Shown here: piece by piece, positions 13,939 to 28,205 of the stretch
How the letters are laid out: the number at the start of each line of letters is the position of its first letter
Numbering within the stretch: position 1 is the stretch's first letter
From: Rostratula benghalensis
Taxonomy: Eukaryota > Chordata > Aves > Charadriiformes > Rostratulidae
Length of the DNA stretch: 64,000 nt
Assembly: GCA_013399305.1 (NCBI GenBank)
Contig: VXAI01000046.1
Span: 1,115,340-1,179,339 of the forward strand
Direction of reading: 5' to 3'
Made by a program: the position numbers and the translations under genes
Notes under the pieces: generated by a model
Told to the model about the DNA's origin: nothing
The model's database searches: none
Seen by the model: only the letters and a program-made list of their open reading frames with translations

Positions 13939-14041
13939 CTTCTGCAAAAGGTTCCCATTCATAAAAGCGACCCATAAATGGCTTGTTGTTGTATGATGCA
14001 CATTGCACCTCTCTAATATTTCTGCTGCTTTCAGGACACAT
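13939..14041 (-). CDS. THSD4: THSD4 coding exon 5: cysteine-rich region
   Basis: A 103-base exon with acceptor TTTATTTAAACAG (AG at 14043-14042) and donor GCAGAAG|GTAAGG (GT at 13938-13937), phase 0 in and phase 1 out. It encodes residues 324-357 plus the first base of codon 358: MCPESS, REVQCASYNNKPF and MGRFYEWEPFAE, with Cys325 and Cys337. This is the conserved ADAMTS-like cysteine-rich block that follows CNTN of the previous exon. The recalled human residue at position 324 is Val, here Met, a single-base GTG/ATG type change. The match to THSD4 is otherwise close, and the exon is out of frame with the longer open frame reported over it. Confidence 0.97.
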
Positions 14042-16933
14042 CTGTTTAAATAAAAATAAGTAAAATAACGAGTCACATTACAATCAACAAGTAAGGCTAT
14101 TATTGCTTTCTTATTAATTCACTTTAGAAGGTTACTGAAGGCATTGCCAAATTCTAATCCAGATGAATCATATTAACATCAGGAGGCTCCTTTACTTTCA
14201 AACAAGTAACAAACAGTATACTTTTAAGTAACAGCATCAGAAATGCATGTAGGAAAAAAAAATATATTTGGTGAGTTCATCGAGTGACAGTTCTACCAAA
14301 AAAGCAAATTTTTTATTGAGCCATCATTTTTCTCAGCAAAAAGACAACACTCTAAGATTAATTCAGTAAATGAGATCCAAGTATCTTCCTTTTTACAATA
14401 GCTTCCCATTTTTCATTATTAATTTTCTGGGCTTGGATTCAATAGTTGAAATACTTAACAGTCATGCTTTCATAACTTAGTAAAAGTTGGCCACGCCAGC
14501 TTCTTACTCTCATCCTCTGCTTCAATACACACACACAAATGTGCATTGAGGTAGGTCAAGCTTTACAGCTAGGAGTAACATTGTTTACCTGCAATGCAAG
14601 CCTTTGGCAGAAAAACCTTGTTTACATAGGAAGCAGATTCCTAAAGTAAATACGAGTTATATACTTAAATACTTAATAACTTTTTTTCTGCCTGTATCCT
14701 CACACTACAGCACTGACAGTAAGAAACTACTCTGTGTTTGGGCACACATGAAAGGGAGAAAGACTTCTAGAAAAGGCAGGGGGTTAATTAGAACAATTTC
14801 TGTGCTTGGAGAAAACAGACAAGCTTTGGGGACAGATGAATTTTTTTAGGTAGCCTCTAGATGATCAAAATTGCTATTAAAACACTATTTAAGAACTGTA
14901 GAAACCACATGAAGAAGTAACCTGGAAGAGCAGAAGACAAATGTCAAGGGAAAACTAGAGGCAGTATTATATGACAGCAGCATGCCCAAATAACTGTGTT
15001 TTTGAAGGGAACAGCAAGAGAATCACCAAGAGCTCGTTACAATCACAAATCAGTTATCTTCTATTTGTGCATATTGGTCATCTTTGCAGTGAAAGCCACA
15101 TCAGAGGTCCCTGGGAAGTTCTTGCTTTGTGTCCACCATTTATAGATGAAAATGATTGTAACTGGATCAGTTATAAATGACAAAGTCAAGAGTTTTCAAG
15201 TGGGCTATAAACCCTACCAAGACATGCCTGGGGAAAGTTTCACAGACTACTTTATCTTCTCAAACAATCACGGTAACAAATCTTCTAGAATAAACACTGT
15301 TTCTAGCCAAACAACCATCTGTGCTTTCCTTGTCCACCCTTCTGAGATCTCCAAGTACACTGAAATATTGTTTTCCTCAACAAAGCTTCTAATAGAAACA
15401 AAACCAAACCAACAAAAAAAGCTTCCCTGAAAATGGGACCAGGAGCCACCAAACTACATTGGAACGGTGGGACCAAAAGTCTTTCCAGTGCTAAGCAAAG
15501 CACAAGCCTGCAGAAGGCAGAGTTCCATTCCACAACAGACACAGGCGTCCTTGCATCTGTGACATCTGTAGTTCTGCCACACCAGCCAACCGACCCAGCC
15601 CAGGAAGGTCAAAGTTTTATGGAAACCATTTATAGCACATATCCTAAAGGTGAAGGGACAGAACCTGAGCTGGCATAAATTAAGGTCACTACATTAAATT
15701 ATAGCAGAACGCCACCAGTTTGCATCAGCAAAGAACCCAGTCTGAAGAGTTTCTTTTTGGCACATGTTTTCTGACAGTCTATTGTGAAGTTTTGCTGTTT
15801 CTTGTTTTTCCTTTCCTGAGCCTTGAGCTTGTGCTCTTGTGTACCAGTATTTCTGGCTCATAAACCATTTCCCGGACACCCCGTTCATACCAACTGCAGA
15901 CAGCATATGCTGTTGCCAAAAAATAGTGACACCCGCCCCTCCTAAGATCATTTTAATATAGCTACAATTTCCATTTTTAAACCTACTGAAAGTTGCCCTC
16001 AGGACAGAGCCCCATTGCTTTTAAAGCAGGGCAAAGGGCTGACAAGTATGCTAAACACTGAGGAGATCAAGCCAAAATCAGAAGAAAAGGCAAAATCTGT
16101 AATGTCCCTGTTACTTTGGTAGTCCCAACACAGTTGTCCCTCTTCCTTTTCTTTCATGAAAGTTTAATTACAAAATAAAATTAAAATTAAAAATTTGAGA
16201 GTGTGATGTGGTTGGCAAAACCTCTTTTCTTTATTCTATATGCAGATTATAGTCTTTTGTTTTAAAAGTCTTTAAGAAATATTTTATGAAAGAGTAAACT
16301 ACAAGGTGCAACTAGTCTAATTTAGTACAGTTTATGAAGCGCCAAGACTTAAATTTATACTTTATGTATATACTAGGTGCCATCTATACATCAGTTATTG
16401 AGCCAGCCTAAGTTTTTAATGCATAGCTGAAGAAAATGACAGTTTTACACCTCCAACTGCTCAGGCCCCCTGAAAACGAAATCCTTGAGCCTTCCCTGAG
16501 AGCACAACCTGTTTTTTACACTTTAATTACTATTTCTGCCCAAACACATACAGCTTGACTATAAAACTCCAAAAAGATAGCAACAAGCATCTGTGATGAG
16601 AAGATGACAACCCCAAAGCAAGCTCATATTTACGATGTCTAACCTTGTAACTTCATAGAGTTCACCGTCTGCCCTCCAGCTCCCCACACGGCTGGGAGAT
16701 GCTGGAAGGCGTGGAAGGAGAAAGCAAGGCTTTCCACCACCCCTTCCCCAGCAGTGCAGGCTCCGCACCCTGCCACAGGTCTTGCGACCTGCCTGACAAA
16801 GAACAGCTCTGCCTTGAAAGTGGGCACGCTGGTATGGTTACAGACAACAAACACATGCACACTAGCATTTAAACAACCTGGATCTCATTCCAAAATTTTC
16901 CAGAGGCTTTTAGAATGAACTTTGCTAAATATC

Positions 16934-16966
16934 TTTTTTTTTTTTTTTAGTTTCTTTTTTTTTTTT
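16934..16966. repeat. Poly-T tract, interrupted
   Basis: Fifteen T, the interruption AGTTTC, then twelve T. On the THSD4 transcript strand this is an A-rich tract. No adjacent SINE or processed copy is recognisable. Confidence 0.9.
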
Positions 16967-19900
16967 CTCAAAAGCTTAATTTTGTTTTGGGATTACTAAG
17001 GCAGATATCTAAAGTTTTTCCTAGAGGTTTTGATATAAAAGTAGGATGACTTCTTTGGGCATTTCTAAAAAAAAGGAATAAAATCTCCTTGTTAAACCAG
17101 GTCTGTGGAGGCCAGATCAGCAAAAAATATACATTCCATCTACTAAGATAAGTCTCAGATTCCATAACGTAGAGGCAGATATAAATTATCTAGAAAACAA
17201 TACTTTATGCTGGGAAAGGATTTTATTATTATTTTTTTTTGTTGTGCACTATATTAGAAACAGCATCTAGAATCCATAATTTTATGTTTTTTAGATTATG
17301 TCCCTCCTACTTAAAGTATGCTGTTTGGAAAACCAGTGCTGTAAATTAAGCACATGTGACTTTATTCAGGTGAGTACCTTCAAAGTGTCGGACATTTTCA
17401 CCCAAAGTAAGACACTGTCAGAGCTTCCAGGGCTGCATTTTGAAGGGGCTGTTTCAACAAGTAGAACATCTTGGCCAAGGGTTCTTCCTGTCCTTTCAGA
17501 ACATGAAAGGAACAGCAGCAGCACAGCGCTGCGCTGATGGGGCCGCAGTGCTTCAGGCAGAGTCATTTCAGAAGCGTCCCTTTGTGTTTTGGGACCTCAC
17601 GCCGAATTTTTTGAAACAGTGTCCGTAGTTGACAGAAACTTTGCACTTCTGAAACGACAGCTTTATGCCTCAACTCCATCTGAAATATGCAGGTATGAAA
17701 GTATTCTGAGAGGCAGCAATACACAGTACTTCCTTTGTCATGTACCGTTATAGCTTTCTTAAAGTGAGCTGCTGGTACGGCTAACACTGTTAGAAACCAC
17801 CCTGCTTGCATTTTAGCTTTTGGGAAACATTTGAAAAGCAAAGGTTTTGAACAAATTGTTGTTGACACTTTGGTTAACTAATGAAGTGTTGGCAAAACAC
17901 CAGAAAAGGCTCGGTCTGGCAGCACGTGTGGGCTCAGGCTGGCAACGCTGTGCCAAAGCTGTGCTGAGATAATGCACTTCTGGAAATGCAGAAATGGGCT
18001 GGTTTGATCCTGAAACCACCTCTAAAAGCAATTAAAACATTGACTAAGGCTTTTGGCACTCTTTCATTCTTATGACCTACAGTAACCGGCAAACTCTTTT
18101 TGCAAGGCCACATAGTCCTTTTGGATTCCCCAGGCTCAGGCATAATTCATAATTAATTATCAACTATGTGTGCAATACTGTATTAGTAATATAGTTTTCA
18201 TTTCTGCAGTGGTTCTATCTAATCATAGTAATCCTTGGACATTCCAAAGGATAGATACATTTCCAAACAAAAATCATTAAAATACTTGTTTCTGTATTAG
18301 TAATCTGAGTATTCTTCTTCCATTTTCAGAACATACTCTTAAAAGTAGCATGTCCTTGCAACATGCATAATATATAAATTCCCATTCTTTACGCAACAAT
18401 CCACCACATCTGAAAGGAACTTCTGCTCTGAAGTGCTGGTGTCCTGTTCCTCCCAAAACCTGTGGAAGTTCTACATCCACATCTGAAAGCAAAATCTGGG
18501 GTCCTTCAGATTTTAATTCTTCTGCTAAATTGTTTCCCTTTGCATTGCCAAGGATGGTGCACACCCCAAGCAGCGTTACTTAGAATCAAGGAAACCTACT
18601 TTTGTCTGGATGAAGACACATTGAAAGACAGCAACAGATCCATTTAAACTACTGGAGAATCTTTTAGAACCAATGGTTCTAATTTTTAAAGCAGTAACAG
18701 AACATGAAGACAATTGCCAACTAAAAAAAGAAATAAGGTCTATTAAATGTGTCTAGTTATCTGTGACACAAAATATCAGTAAGAATTTTATTAACATAGA
18801 AGTGATGCTTCTGAAAAACAAAAATATGCAAGAAACTTTAAAATGCATAAATCCTGTGAAGAATAGCTCTGCATTAAACAGTGTTAGGCAGCTCTAGTTA
18901 CAGTCCCCAACCACAGACAGTACACCATACACGACTGACTTGACATAGAATGAAAATTAACCTCTGTGAATGCAGTGCTATCTGGACAGGTTTATGAGGA
19001 ACAAGCACCCCTATTGCCTAAATCACAACACTTCCTCTAGCGAGGAATTTACACCTACCCCTCCTTTGCAATGTAGATGAAGCTCAGTTCTGACAGGCAT
19101 CACAACCTCTTAGCTTTCTTTACAAATCAGAGAGAGTTTCTGAAGTGACGCAGAGTCTCAGGGAGCAAGCAGTGCAGGGCCACAGTCCTTTTCCTCACTA
19201 GATGGAAAAGACTTTAGACACATGCACAACACAAAATTGTTCAACGTCTGCCCAAATCCCGTTCAGCCAGGGATGACCTTGTGCAGACGGTCGCTGGCAG
19301 AGCTGCACACCAGAGCATCTGCCTTCCCCGAGGTAGGTGCTGCCCATCTCAGCCTGGCAATTAAAAAACCATTTTCCATTAATGATTTCAGCTTTGCACT
19401 AAGAAAGTAATCTGAATTTAAACAGAAAAGTCTTTGAAGTGTTACCCAAACCTAATCTGTATTAACTTTGCAATGTGTCAGGCAAATAAGGCATTAATGC
19501 CTAATGTGGCAAATGCATTTATTCCTGCTCTACCTTTTTTCCTTTCCACAGCATTTTACAGTGAAAACACAAGTCTAATGATGGAGGAGAAAGATCAACT
19601 GAACAGATGGAAAAAGAAGTCTTTCTGCTTAACTTTACATGTTTGTGGGTTTTTAAAATTCTCACTGGCAGATCCATCTGATTAGATTGAAATAACTTAC
19701 TTTATTTAAGACTTTTAACAACTTGTAAAAGATTCAAGTCCAGCTTTGGTTTTAAATAAAATGCTAGCCACTCGTCCATCCCACAGAAAGCATCTATGCT
19801 GATCTAATGTGCATGACTGGAAACATTTGGCACTTTAAGCTTAGGAGGGGCTCTAGGAAAATTAACTGTACAGCTCCTCAGTAGTACTAAAGAGGCATCA

Positions 19901-21902
19901 AGGAAATAATCCATTTCTGTTTATTGCTAAAATTTTACAAATGCTATTCTAAAAACCCCCAATCAAATAACGAAAAAAACTCTCCAATCTGACAAACAAT
20001 AGTTAGTTTCTACAACACCTAAGTTTAACGATTGGCAACTGGAAGACAAATACTGAAAGCAGACTATGCTGGAACAGAGTATCATCTGGTGTAAGTGATA
20101 CGTGAGACTGCTGTGGGAGTCAGAGCTTTGTCAACTCGCACCTGCCAACAATCCAGCCAACTGACTGTTGTTAGTCTTTTTGTCATCCAGCAAAAGACCA
20201 GATGACTATCAACTCATTCCAAAGCCGTTGTTGGGGTGGGGTTTTTTTTTCAAAATATAGTTACTATTTTTCCGTCCCAATTTTTTTTTCATGCCCAGTT
20301 CTTCAAGTGAAGAAGTACTTCAGTATTGAGACTGGACCACGCACAGGATGTTCTTTACATGATCAAAAGCTTGGCATTTGCAGCAGCAATCACGGCTACT
20401 TAAGCACAAGAGCTGTTCTCAGTCTCAGAGTGGTATCACTTTTCTATATAAATATACTGCATTAAAAAAAATAATCCACCAAATACAAGAATCCCTCCAT
20501 TCAAGTATCTATTTATAGAAACACTACATAATGCTCAAGGTGTTTAAACTGCACACTGTTGCCTCGTTTAATGGAAATCAATGAAATGTTATTGCCATTT
20601 GACACAAACTGGCTCATAATCTGAAGAATGCCTTAACGTGGAAGGTTTCAGCCTTGCTGGAGGTTCAGGGTCTCATCTGTCTACATTGTTCAAATACATC
20701 TGAAAAAGAGAGCAGGTTCTATAAGTCCTTCTCAGGACTAATGTGTGTTGTAGCATTCTTTATACTACAAAAGTCAGCCACTCCAAAACCCATATTGAGG
20801 CACCCCCAGCATCAGCTTTGAAAGACCCTGAGACAAACTCATACTTGATGCAACTCCAGTGAAAGCAACAGACTTAAAGCAAAGATGATAAGTCTAGTCC
20901 TGACAGTTTCCAGAAAATTATGTCAATGTGATAAAACTTCTGCTCTTGGAGTTTCCAGCAGTATTTAATTTCATTTTTAAAACATATTGTTCTTGGAACA
21001 GCTGGTTCTTTCTGGAGTGCAGTCTTTACATCACAAAGGTTTCACTGCTTCACTCTTTTATTCTACCAGCTTCATCAGTACATGGGAAGAATCCTCTACC
21101 AGTTTTCTACATGCAAGTCTAATCAATTTCAATGGAAATTCAACTGCACACATTCCATTTAAATGACTGGCCTTTGCCTGGGAGAAGGGACTACCTGAAC
21201 AGTTCCAGCTGAAGGGCGGGAAGTTTAGGAATGTTTCCGATTTGTATTACCATGACATTCCACTTTTTTAATTAAAATTTCTTTTTACAGCAATAATCAC
21301 AATATTCTTAAAGAAGGATCTCTAAGTGACAACCAGACAACAGAAACATTTATGCAGTGTTATATGAGGCAGAAACATGCAGGCACAAATGTAGAGATGT
21401 TACTACATCTCGGCTGAATTCTGGTACGTCCATTGAGAGAATACATTTTGTGCTTTTGTAGTTTAAAAATAATAATAATTTAAAAAAAAGACCTGCAATG
21501 CGGAAGAATTAGTTTTTCAGAAAAGAGAACAGTTTTAGAACACTGTAAATGTAACTTAAAAATCACTATGAGTTTGCAGGAGCCAAGGGTAAAAGAAATT
21601 ATAACATTATTCATATTTTAGAGCTATTTCCATCAAAAATGAGTTTCTGATACAACACACTCTTACACTGTTTCTGCAATATATTCTTTCTTTCTACTTC
21701 CTTCCTTAAGTCATACCACTTAAAAGGGAAAAAAAAAAAAGGCACCTTAAACCAGTTAGCAGCAGATACATTTCCCATATTTGATAATGCTTTGGTACAA
21801 CTACAGCTGGTAGCACTGTCTGCTTACTAATGAGTTCATAGAACTTTAACCATTCAGACTAAAACTTTCCACACCTGGTATCTGTCTTAATCTCTTTTTT
21901 TT

Positions 21903-21938
21903 TTTTTTGACTGAAATACGTTTTTTGACTGAAATATG
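21903..21938. repeat. 18-base tandem duplication
   Basis: Two adjacent copies of TTTTTTGACTGAAATAYG differ at one base (C in the first, T in the second). They follow a longer T run and suggest a slippage-born duplication. Confidence 0.9.
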
Positions 21939-24900
21939 AGAAGTTTCCCAGCAATTACGGGTACATGCTCTTGAGGTCTGCATCCGGGACAGGCATGGGA
22001 AATGAAAACAAGACAACTCTCTCTTCTGCACTTAATAACCCCTGAGCCTCTTTCAGGCTGCACAGATGAAGCAAAGAAGCAGCCTGATGCAAATTCCTGT
22101 TCCTAAAATGCACAGAATACTTTGGAAAAACTTGGATATATCCTGGGACTGGGATGCAGGAGGTGAGACTGCATGAGCAAGTTTGCTGAAGAAAGCACAG
22201 AGAAGAAGAAAGTGAAACTGGAGAGAAGCTGGAGAACCTCAATAGAAGAGAACGGAGGCAGAAGAGATGGAAAATATTGAACAATGCACTAGGGAAGTGA
22301 GAAGCACAACTGAGCAAGAAAATACAGAGGAACAGCTTCTGCCAGAGGGAAAGGGCAGAGCCAGGCTGTATTGGAGGAACAGCAGAAACACCTGCTCTGA
22401 GAAAAAAAAATATGAAGAAGGCAAATTCCTTCTACCATTGGTTCAAATGCAAGAGTCTGATGAGGCCTGGGAATTGTGATTTATCACATGACGGCATTCT
22501 AGTTTTCAAGGCTTTTTATTCTTGTTCTAAAACTATAACATTATATACAGTAAGTTATAGGACATTAAAATAATGTTTAACCTCAACTTAGAAGAGATTG
22601 TCCATGCAATTACTATGTAAGTTGGCTGTTTTTGCCTGTGAGGTCCATTCTCAACTACAGTATTACATACTATTTTTTCCATATGATCTATGACTCATTC
22701 AGTGTGCAGAATGGACTTACTCTGGGGATGAATTGGGAATGTTTAGTATGAAGAGTTATTTAGATCATCTGTCTCATTCACTGTAGAAGCTGGTGAGTAT
22801 ACAATGGACATGCAGAATAGAGAAGATGAAAATACGCAGTTTCTGGAACCAGCTACTCTACCAGTTTTGGGGGGAAAATGTCACTTATCATGCAATTCAC
22901 TTAATCCAACACTTTCTCAGATTGTAAACTATGTACTATCTGTTCTGAGGGTCTGACTGAAAACCTCTGGATCCAATTTGCAGATGAGCTGCCAAATCTT
23001 AAAATCTTAATTATTTCAGTTTTGGCTAATGCAATCTGCTTTAACTATTGTCCAGTAATAAATACGATAGTGAGCACAGAAAAAAAAAAAAAAAGTCCAA
23101 TCGCAGTTATTTGACATATGGCATTAAATTACTGAACTCTTCTTTTAAGCCTCCTTCTTCCACATTTCGTCTCCTTTACTTACAACAGAGATTAGATCTT
23201 GCTATCACACAGCAGCTTTGTGAATGTTAAATCAAACACTACAGCAATAGTACCTTCTAGCAAGAGCATTGCTAACAGACCACTTCTCCTTCAGGCTCAA
23301 CTTTGGCAGCTTCTCCTGAACTTTCTTCTTCCACTCACCTCACCTGGGATTGCACTGGTGGGTACTTTCACTTGCAAGTTCTTATATTCATGTAATTTAT
23401 GTTCTTGTCTAGCGTGGCTTGAAAACGTGCCTTAAACTTGTTCATTGTTATCAGCAGTACTGAACTCATCTCCTAAAAATACCAGGAAAAATTACTCCTT
23501 TCATGTATGACAGCAGATGCTGACATCTCTCAGTAGGTGTTTTCTATACTTGTAATTAATGGGAATAGTTAACAAATGCCCATAAAAAACATTTCTTAAA
23601 TATTGTTTGTAAATTAATTCAAGGGATTTTCCCTGATCAAAGTTTCTAGACATCTGCAGCTTCTGCTTCAAAAACCCTGATGCAATTAAACTAACATATG
23701 CATAAAAAGGTAACTTCTTGTTCAAATTATAGGAGTGTTGCATAATTATGCACCAGAATTTCAGAAAAAGACTTTTGTCAATATGAATTGACAAAAATAA
23801 AAAAAAAGACAAGCTGGAATGCCTTAAAATATCTCCTACAACACTTGTCTACATTGATACATGACAACTACTCAGTTTTACAGTACCCTATTAAACAAAT
23901 CTACGAATGTCAGGAATGCAACCGTCTGGTTGCAACTCTGAAGTCCCAATTTTCCTTGAATAGTTTCCACTTTAAAATTCGGCACAGAGGTTATTTCTCA
24001 ACAATAACCAGGCAATACATCTAAATCACCCTGCAGTCCTCTTTTATTGAGGAACAACAGAAAAAAACAGGCTTCATTTCACCAAGCATCCGAAGGAAGT
24101 TTCTAAATCACACCACAATAGTTTGAGTGCTAACGCTGCTATTTGAAACTGATGAAGTGATCTGATAACTCTGGATCTATTCCCCTCTTCCTCTCTTCTG
24201 TGCCACATGCATTCCATTTACTCTAAGGATTAGAAAGGTAACTCCTCAGACAATTCCAACCTCTATAGGAAACCTACCACTCATAGTTAATCGGGAAATA
24301 AGGAATCACTGTTTTAGCCAACTGATACACATTTTGGTTTTGATTTTGAGGTGCTTAGGAGAATTACTAACATCTTTATAACATGTTATTGTTAAACATA
24401 AATGAGAATCTAAGTCTTCATTGCTTAGACATGAATTCTCTCAATTTCAACCAGTATGTAGACTTCTCCCACCTCACCATGCAACCCATTTAATGGGCTC
24501 AGAATTTCACAGAAGAAAAATGCAGCTCTATGCTCCCTGCAGTATGGTAAAACACCAAAATTCTACTGTTAACCATAACTTTTGAAGTACATACATACAT
24601 TAAAAATCAAGAAAATACATATTGGGAAGTTGACAGAGCTTCTGGGAGACTCAGCTCCCAGAGCACTCAAGAGAAACCCCAAACATACTAACAGTGCTAA
24701 ACGTGTATGAATTGGTGAACTCTTGCACTAAAATCTGGAAACTGTTTACTGTGTATAAACACCAAAAACAGGCAAGAAAATTCCCTGAGATATTTAGGAG
24801 CAATAACATGAAATACAATAAAGAAGTTGAAAACTTATTTTGAAAATTGCAAGGATTATTTGGACTTTTTTGTAAAAGGGATTTTTATATGAAGAGAACA

Positions 24901-26504
24901 TGGTATGTTGTCCCGAGCTATATCCGTATTGGTTTGAGATACTTTGTATTGAACGTAATTTTTGTATGCTTCAAAAGCAATACCACTGCCTATGGAGTAT
25001 ATAGAATCCCAGTCAGGATAAGAGCTTGCCACAGATTTTACAAAATCCCACTTCTTCTTTCCTAACACCCAAGTGGAAAACATGGGTGAAATGGGTTGGT
25101 GACATTCATTAAAAATCAGAACTCAAACTAGAAGCATGTGACAAAATTATGTTCAATCATTAAAAAAAAAAAAAGTTGTTTTGCACAACACAAGGCAGAT
25201 TTAAGATGGCTTCATTGACTAATTAAAAAATATAAATATGCTATGTGTAAATTGAACATTTAAGTTTCTTACTGTGTGATAATTAATGCCTTCTCACATT
25301 TTGTAGATTTTTATCACTTATACATATTCTCAACCTTTATTTTCCAGTGGAGTATTTCTGTTTTATTGCCTTCAGGTATTTACTCTACCCTGGGATCTAC
25401 TATATTTTATTCACATATTATTTAATTGTCTATCTTCAAAGACAGAAATCTCACCATTTCTATATGACGCAGAGTCAACACAAAAACATGACAGATCCCA
25501 CAGGTTACTTCTCCGTGACCTGGAGAATAAAGGCTAGGGTTGTAGACATTACCAAATTTTTACCTGGTCCTATCTTTTTGGTCTGTGTTTTTATAGTTCT
25601 TGGTAAAATAGTGCATTAGAGCATGACTGCTGAACTCCTGGATGCCAAATTAGTTTTAAACAAGTTTATTAATCACAGTGAGTTTTCAATGAAAAAACCT
25701 AAGTCTCTAGACATCAAAATTTTCTAAATTGTGCCATTGGGGCCTTCATGTGAACCTTTTACTAGTTTATTAAGTAATTAACTTAGTAATAACTAATTTC
25801 TGCAGAAGAGCTACATCTTCTGTTACTTCCACTAGTACAGAGCACACTTGTGGAATAAAAATATTTGGGAGAGCTTCTAAAGTTACCCCAGCATATTTTT
25901 CCTAAATATTTAAGGAAGACATTTTCTCATAATTAAGTTCTAATAGGAACCTCATAATGCAAAGTATTTTCCAATACAGACTTCTCAGTTGTTGAAGTGG
26001 GCATCAGAAAGCCACAGTGCAGAGATGCAGAGGGAAAAACTGTGGTTCAAGAGCTTTTATCAAAGATGTATCCTTGTGACTCTTTCGTAGACAAGGGACA
26101 ACTGATCAAACGATGCAGAGCATTTTACAAGCAGTACTTCTGGGCCAGTGCCTGGTAAATTAAGCTCATAACAGTGACAACACATTCTGAATTAACACTT
26201 AGAAAATTCAGCCCCAAATATCTAAACAGTCAAAGAAGGACAGTGCAACCTAAAGTAATCTAAGCTTTTAATAAGTTTCCTATACAGCCATGGAATGTCA
26301 GGCTACCAAGTGAATATACAAACCCACAGTGTTTGCAGTGAAAATTCCTCATACAAAGTCAAGGTTAAATTTCCTCAGGAAGAGATATGTCATCATAACC
26401 CCACTTTGCATGTATGTCAAACACCTACGCTATACAAATCTCAAAATGAGAGCAAATAAACCACACAGTAGCTCTTTGGGAATAAGAAGGGGCTTTTCAG
26501 CTTC

Positions 26505-26530
26505 TTTTTTTTTAAAAAAAAAAAAAAAAA
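26505..26530. repeat. T9/A17 homopolymer junction
   Basis: Nine T directly followed by seventeen A, a self-complementary low-complexity run. Confidence 0.95.
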
Positions 26531-26944
26531 GAAAGTTCTCTTAAAAATACATAGTCTTCTATTTGTCTTTACCTCAACATTTGAGCATCCCAACCATATT
26601 AAAGAGTGCACACATCCTTGCAGCACCTCATATCACTTCTGAAAAAACCTGTCTGGGAACTCCATTTTCTGTTGGATATGAAATGCAGCATTTCCACTTC
26701 TACCTTTAAAAACTTGAAATGCTGGAAATGTTTCATTTTCTATAGAGTGGAAAACTTTCAAAAACGCTTGGGCAGAATGCCAACAGCCTGGTGAAATAGC
26801 ACAAGATCCCAGGTGCCAAGGGAGCCTGCCAATGCCGACTATCACTTAGGTTATAGAAAAGCTGACATCAGGTTTTATTTAATGGACTCTACACATCTCT
26901 GCAGAACACTTCAACTCTAATTAGGGTTCTGCATTCAAAAAAAC

Positions 26945-27186
26945 CTGACCTTGAATGTTGCCAGGGACGGGGCATCTACCACCTCTCCGGGCAATCTGTG
27001 TGACTGTTTCACCACCCTCACAGTAAAGGATTTCAACCTTATGTGCAATCTAAACCTACCCTCTCCTAGTTTAAAATGGTTGACCCCTGTCCTGATGCTT
27101 ACAGGCCATGGTAAAAAGTCTCTCTCCATCTTTCTTATGAGCCCCCTTTTAAGCACTGAAAGGCTGCAATAAGGTCTCCGCATATT
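26945..27186 (-). mobile_element. CR1 LINE fragment (end of ORF2 region)
   Basis: On the plus strand it contains GGGGCATCTACCACCTCTCC, CACCACCCTCACAGTAAAGG, TAGTTTAAAATGGTTGACCCC, CTGTCCTGATGCTTACAGG and GGCTGCAATAAGGTCTCC, the reverse complement of the last coding part of CR1. Read on the minus strand, the frame gives the DAPSLATFK-type ending typical of CR1 ORF2. The tail itself is missing, so this copy is truncated at both ends. Confidence 0.88.
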
Positions 27187-28151
27187 AACTAGAGACATTC
27201 TAAGAATTAATGTCTTTAGCAATAAGCTATCATTCACTCACTCTATGTCTTACAAAACACAAAATATATCAGATGAAATTGACTTTTAAAAGGGGCACTC
27301 TGTGTTACCAGATTTACACTGCAAAACAAGTAGGTTTGGATGTCAGAACTCTGAAGATTTCCTCTACACTGCACAAGCACCCCTCAGCCTGAACTCAATT
27401 TACAAATACACTCTCACACATTCAGACACTCATGAAGAGCAAATGAGTGACTTGGCAATGCTTGAGACAGTTAATAACAAAAGCACTCAGCAAACAAATG
27501 TTCCATTTGAGTTGCTTCCTTTTTTCTGGTGACAAACAGCACAAAGAAATTTGCATTCAAGTTCTAAATCCCCCACACGCCCCTACAATTCTCTTTCCTT
27601 TAATGCAGGGGGGAGTAAGGAAGATTTACTCCTCACTCCCCCCATTTGGATGAACACAGACCACATTTGAACAATCTCACTGCCTTGTGAATAGTTTATG
27701 GTTTGGGGAAGATCCATCAGTGCTGTGTATGTGCATGTGGACAGGGGTTTGCTGTCCAGTTCCTGCTGGAGGAGGTGAGGGTTGCCATCCATCCCGAGGC
27801 CAGCAGGCACAAAGCCACACGCAAGGTGCTGAAGAGGGGAAGCCACTGGTACAATAAGAAAACAGGTTTAACGACCCACAGAAACACTTGAACAAACACA
27901 AGCACTTCTGAGGTTCTCCTTAACCAAAACCCGCAAGTTTAACTTTTCTGAATCAAGCTGTCAATCATGCAAAATGAGTTCAGCTATTAATGAAAAAACA
28001 ATAAATGTACAATAATGAGGAAATGACCTAATGGACCAAGGCAGATTGACTTAATTTGTTATTAATTAACTGCCCTTAGCAGAAACTGTAGAGGGAGTGA
28101 CCAAGCACCAGGATAACCATTAACAGAATACTTTCCTCTCAATAAATGAGA

Positions 28152-28205
28152 TTTTTTTTTTAATATGCTCCAGGAAGATTTTAAAAAGAAAAAAAAAAAA
28201 AAAAA
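28152..28205. repeat. T10 ... A17 inverted homopolymer pair
   Basis: Ten T (28152-28161) and seventeen A (28189-28205) separated by 27 bases; a snap-back structure is possible in RNA or single-stranded DNA. Confidence 0.85.

Noticed and set aside
13876..14076. 66-codon minus-strand frame over exon 5
   Set aside because: It overlaps real THSD4 exon 5 but in the wrong frame; the correct frame is set by the phase of exon 4.
19222..19410. Donor-like CCGAG|GTAGGTGC at the end of a short plus-strand frame
   Set aside because: An isolated donor-like word with no matching acceptor or protein similarity, on the strand opposite the gene.
21955..22317. 120-codon minus-strand Ser/Leu-rich frame
   Set aside because: It is produced by a purine-rich plus-strand patch (about 22.18-22.4 kb). 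There are no splice sites, domain or codon pattern to support it.
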